This document shows, one piece after another, positions 16,118 through 20,235 of a stretch of DNA of 20,235 nt. Position numbers and translations under genes: made by a program. The DNA is from SIG710 sp045605745 (GTDB lineage Bacteria; Bacillota; Clostridia; Oscillospirales; CAG-272): positions 1 through 20,235 of the forward strand of contig JAZUQN010000017.1 in the NCBI GenBank assembly GCA_045605745.1, read 5' to 3'. Positions within the stretch are counted from its first letter, which is position 1. The number at the start of each line of letters is the position of its first letter. The notes below the pieces were generated by a model, which saw nothing but the letters and a program-made list of their open reading frames with translations, was not told the origin of the DNA and searched no databases.

Positions 16118-16145
16118 ATTATACACCCTTTTTCATTAAAGTCAA
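16118..16145 (-). promoter_or_regulatory. promoter of the MFS-GDPD operon
   Basis: Minus-strand TTGACT (16140-16145), 16 bases, perfect TATAAT (16118-16123), 31 bases upstream of the MFS start. The -35 lies in the loop, and half of the -10 lies in the arm, of a perfect inverted repeat (16121-16160). Confidence 0.8.
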
Positions 16146-16160
16146 CGAAAAAGGGTGTAT
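16121..16160. repeat. 14-bp perfect inverted repeat over the MFS promoter (operator and/or terminator)
   Basis: ATACACCCTTTTTC (16121-16134) and GAAAAAGGGTGTAT (16147-16160), separated by 12 bases. It stands 22 bases after the ABC operon stop and covers the MFS promoter. On the plus strand it is followed by TTTTTTATAAATTTT, a terminator-like tail; on the minus strand the tail is AATATTATTATAAAAAG, a poor one. It could be a terminator, an operator, or both. Confidence 0.8.
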
Positions 16161-16181
16161 TTTTTATAAATTTTCCATCTG

Positions 16182-17018
16182 TCAATCAAATTGTGAATTA
16201 TAAAGAGAGCGATAAAATCCTCCCTGTTTTGCCATAAGAAAGCTGTGGGAGCCCTGCTCTATTACATCTCCATCCTTTAGAACAAGAATTATATCAGCGC
16301 TTTCAATTGTGGAAAGCCTGTGAGCAATAACAAAGCAGGTTCTTCCCTCCATCAGCTTATACATAGCATCCTGAATCTGGTGCTCTGTTCTTGAATCAAC
16401 ATTTGATGTAGCTTCGTCAAGAATAAGCATCGGTGCATCAGCAAGCATAGCTCTGGCAATCGTTATCAGCTGTTTTTGCCCCTTTGAGATATTAACACCG
16501 TCATCCGAAAGGACCGTGTCATATCCCTGTGGCAAGCTTTCAATGTAGCTGTGTATTTTTGCAGCCTTTGCTGCCTTTATAACCTCCTCCAGCGTCGCCC
16601 CCTCTTTTCCATAGGCAATATTCTCAAAAATCGTGCCGTGGAAAAGCCAAGTGTCCTGAAGCACCATGGTAAATGCATTTCTCAGGCTATCTCGGGTTAT
16701 ATCTTTGATATCATGGCCATCAAAGGCTATGTTGCCGCCGCTAACATCATAAAATCTCATAAGGAGATTTATTATTGTGGTCTTTCCGGCACCGGTTGGC
16801 CCAACAATTGCAACTATTGAGCCGGGCGTGGCGTGAAAAGAAAGATCGTGCAATATCTCTCTTGTGCTGTCATAGCCAAATTTAACATTGCTCAGCTTCA
16901 CATCTCCCTTTACATCGCTAAGCTCAACCGCATCCTCAACATCCGGCTTTTCCTCTTCGGTGTCAATTATCCTGAACACTCTCTCTGCCGCTGCAGTTGC
17001 AGATTGAATTTCATTCAT
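16182..17018 (-). CDS. ABC exporter second subunit, ATPase part (split by probable frameshift)
   Basis: 278 residues holding the nucleotide-binding domain of a heterodimeric ABC exporter, preceded by the short linker MNEIQSATAAAERVFRIID, which in intact relatives joins the membrane domain to the ATPase. Motifs: Walker A GPTGAGKTT (K79), Q-loop Q121, signature ISKGQ (177-181, degenerate against LSGGQ), Walker B MLILDE (D201, E202) and switch H233 in IAHRLST. So the catalytic glutamate and histidine are intact but the signature is not. Its ATG overlaps the stop of the membrane part in ATGA and has no ribosome site. Adding one base upstream would fuse the two into a normal 602-residue half-transporter. 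It may be a disrupted gene, a sequencing error, or a truly separate polypeptide made by coupled reinitiation. Confidence 0.85.
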   Translation of the reverse strand: MNEIQSATAAAERVFRIIDTEEEKPDVEDAVELSDVKGDVKLSNVKFGYDSTREILHDLSFHATPGSIVAIVGPTGAGKTTIINLLMRFYDVSGGNIAFDGHDIKDITRDSLRNAFTMVLQDTWLFHGTIFENIAYGKEGATLEEVIKAAKAAKIHSYIESLPQGYDTVLSDDGVNISKGQKQLITIARAMLADAPMLILDEATSNVDSRTEHQIQDAMYKLMEGRTCFVIAHRLSTIESADIILVLKDGDVIEQGSHSFLMAKQGGFYRSLYNSQFD

Positions 17019-17989
17019 AATATGGCAAACTCATTTATAGGGCCGGCAAACTTGCGAGAATACTGTATAAAAGCACCAACATTGCCAAGGTCTATAACAA
17101 AAAAAGCAATTGGATTTACCGCCGTCACAGAATAAAGATATAGCATTCCTCCAAGAACGGATATAAGCGAAAGCGACACATTGTTTATAAAGTTCATTGT
17201 AGGTCCGATAACGCAGCCGTGATATTCTGCATCATAATATACCTTTGTGGTGACCTCATTTCTTTCATCAAAGCGAGAAATGATCACATCCTCACGGCTG
17301 TATGCACGAATAGTCTTTTGACCTGACAGCATCTCCTCTGCATATCCGTTCAGCTCTCCTATCTTACCGGAGCGTGCCTTAAAATAGGGCTGAATACGCT
17401 TGGTTTTATATCTTGTAAAGAGTATTGAAACGGGTATCGTAAAAAGAAACACCGACACCATCACCGGAGATATTGAAAGCATCATAATGAGTGATCCAAC
17501 AACCGTAACAACGCCTGCGCACATCTGAACAAGGTCTGTTGAAAGCGATGTGTTCACAGTATCAACATCATATGATATATGGCTTATAATATCGCCTGTT
17601 GCAGTTTGATCGAAATATGAAACAGGCAGCTTTGTCAGATGATCGAATATCTCCTTGCGCATAGAATAAGCGATTTTCTGACTTAGGGTTATCATAACCA
17701 CCGAATTAAGATATGAGAGTACGGCCGAGGCAACATATGCGATAAGCATAAGAACGCAAAAATATGTCACTCTTTCAATATTGACCTCCTCGGGCTTATC
17801 ACCAATTGCATTTATGGCATATCCCGAAAGAGTTGGTCCCCACAGTGCAAGAATGTTTGAGACAAACATCAAAACCATGGCCAAGAGGGTCAGCGCCTTA
17901 TGGCGAAAAACATAGGAAAACATACGAACAAGCAAATGCTTTTTATGCCTGTTTTCATTTTTTATATCAAAGCTTTCGGTCTTAGTCAA
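17015..17989 (-). CDS. ABC exporter second subunit, transmembrane part (split by probable frameshift)
   Basis: About 324 residues: a type-IV ABC exporter membrane domain with six hydrophobic helices. It includes the first intracellular-loop block RKEIFDHLTKLPVSYFDQTATGD and the second-loop EEMLSGQKTIRAYSRE typical of drug and lipid exporters. It ends at KFAGPINEFAIL, exactly where relatives run on into the ATPase linker, so it lacks its own ATPase. The frame is open up to 18112, but that would overlap subunit 1 by 131 bases. A GGGGGTG six bases before the TTG at 17989 suggests a TTG start overlapping the upstream stop by 8 bases. It pairs with the subunit encoded just upstream. Confidence 0.82.
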   Translation of the reverse strand: MTKTESFDIKNENRHKKHLLVRMFSYVFRHKALTLLAMVLMFVSNILALWGPTLSGYAINAIGDKPEEVNIERVTYFCVLMLIAYVASAVLSYLNSVVMITLSQKIAYSMRKEIFDHLTKLPVSYFDQTATGDIISHISYDVDTVNTSLSTDLVQMCAGVVTVVGSLIMMLSISPVMVSVFLFTIPVSILFTRYKTKRIQPYFKARSGKIGELNGYAEEMLSGQKTIRAYSREDVIISRFDERNEVTTKVYYDAEYHGCVIGPTMNFINNVSLSLISVLGGMLYLYSVTAVNPIAFFVIDLGNVGAFIQYSRKFAGPINEFAIL

Positions 17990-19700
17990 GAATAGCACCC
18001 CCAAGCTGTGTATCACTGATCTCACGGTAAACCTCACAGTTTTCCATAAGCTCGTCATGGTTTCCTTTAGCAATGATCTCGCCATCTTCCAGCACAAGAA
18101 TAAGATCTGCATTCATTATCGAGCTCACTCTTTGAGCAACTATCACACAGGTTGTGTCTGCATAATTTTCTTCGATAGCACTTCTGAGAGCGGCATCTGT
18201 CTTATAATCAAGCGCAGAAGAGGAGTCATCAAGAATAAGCAGCTCAGGCGAAGCTGCAAGTGCACGGGCAATGAGCAGTCTTTGCTTTTGACCCCCGGAA
18301 ACATTTGTTCCCTTTGCGGTGAGAATATGGGAAAAACCGTTTTCTGTTTCAGAAATGAAATTTTCTGCCTGTGCGATCTGCGCCGCCTTCATCACTTGCT
18401 CATGAGAAAGCTCTCTGCCAAATTTAATGTTTTCTTCTATGGTGTCATTATAAAGGAAATCGTTTTGGCGAACTATTCCTATTTTTTCATGGAGCTCTTC
18501 TATTTTATATCCTCTCACATCCTTGCCGTCAACAAGAATTCTGCCGCTATCAGGGTCATAATATCTCATAATAAGCTGAATTATTGTGGATTTTCCACTT
18601 CCTGTGGAACCAATTATACCAAGAGTTCCGCCCCTTGGAAGAGAAAAACTTATATTTGAAAGATTGTTTTTCACTTTATTATAAGAAAAGTTCACATTTT
18701 CAAATACAAGATAGTTTTCGTTTTCATTGGAAGCAGAGTTTTCGAGAACAGGCAGATCAGGATTTAGACTAAGAACCTCATCAATTCGATTTGCAGATGC
18801 AGTTCCTCGAGAAATCATTGTAAATATTCTGGTTATAGAAAGCATTGCGTTGGTGACAATGGTGAAATAGGACATAAAGGCAATTATTGTTCCGGCACCG
18901 GTGATACCCCCCCTAACACGATATGCGCCCACAAGAATAACACCTGCAAGACCAATGTTAAGGAACAAAGTCATAAGAGGATTGGTAAGAGACATAGTCA
19001 TACTTGCCTTTTTTTCAAGACGAACTAGCTCTTTGTTAGATTCATCGAAATGCCTTCGCTCATATTCCGTTTTTGAAAGAGCCTTGACAACTCGAACGCC
19101 TTGGGCATTTTCTCGCACCACCCTTGTCATATTGTCAACACCGCTTTGCACCTTTGTGAACATGGGAATACCTTTTTTTGAAACGAAATAAACTGTTATG
19201 CTTATAAATGGCAATGTTGTAAGCATGATCAAGGTGAGAACAGGGTCAAGAGTTAGTGTAAGGAGTATCCCTCCAAACAGTAATATCGGTGCTCTAACGC
19301 CCATTCTCTGAACCATTCCAATAACTCTGTGTATCTGAAATGTATCGGATGTCAAGCGAGCCTCAAGGCTTGGAATTGTAAGCTTGTCCAGCCTCTCTGC
19401 AGAAAGATACATAACCTTTGAAAAGAGGTCGTGACGAATGAATTTTGTCGTATCTCTCGCCACCCCGGCCGCTATTCTGTTTGCATATACATTTGCGGCA
19501 AGTGCAATAAAGGAACACAATATCATAACTGCGCCCCAAATAAATATAGCATCTCTGTTTTCGCTTGGCACAACATCATCGATTATGTGAGCGAGAATAT
19601 AAGGGAGCACCAGATCCATAACCGTTCCCACGATCTTGATCGAAAGACCAAAAAGCATTGTGCCGAGAAAGGGCTTTAAATATCGAATCATCAGCTTCAT
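17982..19700 (-). CDS. ABC exporter first subunit (membrane domain plus degenerate-site ATPase)
   Basis: A 572-residue half-transporter: membrane domain (about 10-300) with six helices, then an ATPase domain (about 330-565). Motifs: Walker A GSTGSGKST (K370), Q-loop in IVRQNDFLY, a canonical signature VSGGQKQR (S468), Walker B LLILDD with aspartate D492 in place of the catalytic glutamate, and Q523 in place of the switch histidine (VAQRVSS). This is the non-catalytic partner pattern of heterodimeric exporters such as BmrCD, LmrCD and TM287/288. Those export drugs or lipids outward using ATP; the substrate here is unknown. Its ATG overlaps the marR stop in ATGA, so it is the second gene of a marR-ABC-ABC operon and probably MarR-controlled. 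Confidence 0.94.
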   Translation of the reverse strand: MKLMIRYLKPFLGTMLFGLSIKIVGTVMDLVLPYILAHIIDDVVPSENRDAIFIWGAVMILCSFIALAANVYANRIAAGVARDTTKFIRHDLFSKVMYLSAERLDKLTIPSLEARLTSDTFQIHRVIGMVQRMGVRAPILLFGGILLTLTLDPVLTLIMLTTLPFISITVYFVSKKGIPMFTKVQSGVDNMTRVVRENAQGVRVVKALSKTEYERRHFDESNKELVRLEKKASMTMSLTNPLMTLFLNIGLAGVILVGAYRVRGGITGAGTIIAFMSYFTIVTNAMLSITRIFTMISRGTASANRIDEVLSLNPDLPVLENSASNENENYLVFENVNFSYNKVKNNLSNISFSLPRGGTLGIIGSTGSGKSTIIQLIMRYYDPDSGRILVDGKDVRGYKIEELHEKIGIVRQNDFLYNDTIEENIKFGRELSHEQVMKAAQIAQAENFISETENGFSHILTAKGTNVSGGQKQRLLIARALAASPELLILDDSSSALDYKTDAALRSAIEENYADTTCVIVAQRVSSIMNADLILVLEDGEIIAKGNHDELMENCEVYREISDTQLGGAILD

Positions 19701-20173
19701 GTCTCATCAGCCTCTCTTTCATAAGTATCGAAATCATCTGCATCGATCTTCTGTCTTGCGTATTCTGCAGCTCTTGCCGCTGCTTTTTCAAGAAGCACCA
19801 AAAACATTTCTGCCTCCTCCTCTGAGAAGGCTTCGTTTATATATTCATTCCAATTTCGGTAGGCAGACCTTATATCTTCCCGTGAGGCAAACGCCTTTTC
19901 TGTTGGATAAACAAGAGTTATTCTCCTATCTGTATCATGTCTTTTTCTTTCCACATATCCAAGCTTTTCAAGAGTTGAAAGTGCTCTTGCAACATTGCTT
20001 TTATCAAGGCAAAGCCGCCTTGCTATCTGCTCTTGCGACATTCCCGGTGTACGGGTTAATGTAAGAATATAGCTTTGCAGGCAGGGCTTCAGCTCTGTGT
20101 TTTCAACATTTGCCCCACGGTACATTCCCGATGCCCTACTAAGGACATTAATACATCTTGAAATTGATGGCAT
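19697..20173 (-). CDS. MarR-family transcriptional regulator
   Basis: 158 residues, a standard MarR length. The winged helix-turn-helix lies at about 35-100: GMSQEQIARRLCLDKSNVARALSTLEKLGYVERKR, followed by the wing DTDRRITLVYPTEKA, in which the D-x-R-R pattern is diagnostic. Flanking helices (N-terminal ISRCINVLSRASGMYRG and C-terminal FSEEEAEMFLVLLEKAAARAAEYA) form the dimer interface in the family. GGAGG lies five bases before the ATG at 20173; the open frame upstream to 20212 runs through the operator and is not coding. It is the first gene of the ABC exporter operon (4-base overlap with the exporter). Two palindromes right after its -10 suggest autorepression, relieved by a ligand such as a drug or phenolic compound (inference). 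Confidence 0.93.
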   Translation of the reverse strand: MPSISRCINVLSRASGMYRGANVENTELKPCLQSYILTLTRTPGMSQEQIARRLCLDKSNVARALSTLEKLGYVERKRHDTDRRITLVYPTEKAFASREDIRSAYRNWNEYINEAFSEEEAEMFLVLLEKAAARAAEYARQKIDADDFDTYEREADET

Positions 20174-20190
20174 TTTTACCTCCAAAAATA

Positions 20191-20219
20191 GTTGCGCTCG
20201 CAACCGTTGCATTCACAAC
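20191..20219. promoter_or_regulatory. tandem palindromic MarR operator boxes
   Basis: GTTGCGCTCGCAAC (20191-20204) is a perfect 6-bp inverted repeat around two bases. One base further on, GTTGCATTCACAAC (20206-20219) is an imperfect copy (GTTG...CAAC). Both lie between the -10 of marR and its ribosome site. A further GCAAC half-box (20227-20231) lies on the other side of the -10. The size and position fit an autoregulatory MarR operator. Confidence 0.65.
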
Positions 20220-20220
20220 T

Positions 20221-20235
20221 ATTATAGCAACTGTG
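20221..20235 (-). promoter_or_regulatory. marR operon promoter, -10 only (cut by window end)
   Basis: A perfect minus-strand TATAAT at 20221-20226, 47 bases upstream of the marR ATG. A 17-base spacer would put the -35 at about 20244-20249, outside the window. Confidence 0.6.

Noticed and set aside
16182..17989. Treating the two ABC pieces as two independent ordinary genes
   Set aside because: The ATPase piece begins in the middle of the normal linker without a ribosome site, and one added base restores a standard subunit, so a disrupted single gene is the simpler reading.
18057..18659. 200-residue plus-strand open frame antisense to ABC exporter subunit 1
   Set aside because: It covers the ATPase motifs of the real gene in reverse; no family is recognisable.

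Overview
The window looks like a low-to-moderate GC member of the Firmicutes, class Clostridia, probably a gut-type Oscillospirales/Christensenellales-like bacterium. The evidence is the 16S V1-V2 sequence, strong GGAGG-type ribosome sites, sigma-A promoters close to TTGACA-17-TATAAT, BspA-type clostridial repeats, and dispersed repeats of a kind I recall from clostridial genomes. This placement is inference; the 16S fragment would settle it.

Layout. (1) 1-970: the 5' end of a 16S rRNA gene on the minus strand, its leader, and two near-perfect tandem promoters. (2) 971-2086: an iron-containing alcohol dehydrogenase (+). It converges, through a shared bidirectional terminator, on a minus-strand nucleoside-salvage operon (5618 down to 2126): ybaK-like tRNA editing protein, deoC, deoD, deoB, cdd. 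(3) 5797-6315: a flavin-reductase-like protein (+), followed by what look like two clostridial repeat fragments and another bidirectional terminator. (4) 6639-8210: two minus-strand regulators, DeoR-type and AraC-type, each with its own promoter. (5) 8341-13788: a secreted 1815-residue protein, divergent from araC, joining a LamG-like domain, a calcineurin-like phosphoesterase and a BspA-type leucine-rich repeat region. (6) 16087 down to 13975: a minus-strand MFS transporter/GDPD pair. (7) 20173 down to 16182: a minus-strand marR-ABC-ABC operon. Its second exporter subunit is cut into membrane and ATPase halves by what looks like a one-base deletion.

How the genes fit together. Cdd deaminates (deoxy)cytidine, DeoD phosphorolyses purine nucleosides, DeoB converts pentose-1-phosphate to pentose-5-phosphate, and DeoC splits deoxyribose-5-phosphate into glyceraldehyde-3-phosphate and acetaldehyde. 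The adjacent alcohol dehydrogenase could consume the acetaldehyde (inference). No pyrimidine nucleoside phosphorylase is present in the window. The AraC regulator probably controls the giant surface protein: its intergenic region carries a 21-bp-spaced direct repeat, and the giant gene lacks a strong promoter of its own. The MarR regulator has two adjacent 14-bp palindromes at its own promoter and probably controls the heterodimeric ABC exporter. That exporter shows the expected asymmetry of one degenerate and one canonical ATP site.

Most of the window is ordinary core and accessory clostridial content; I see no defence system, CRISPR array, prophage or transposase. The items most worth a second look are the phosphoesterase/BspA fusion with its divergent regulator, the split ABC subunit, the MFS promoter embedded in a perfect 14-bp inverted repeat, and the duplicated rRNA promoter.
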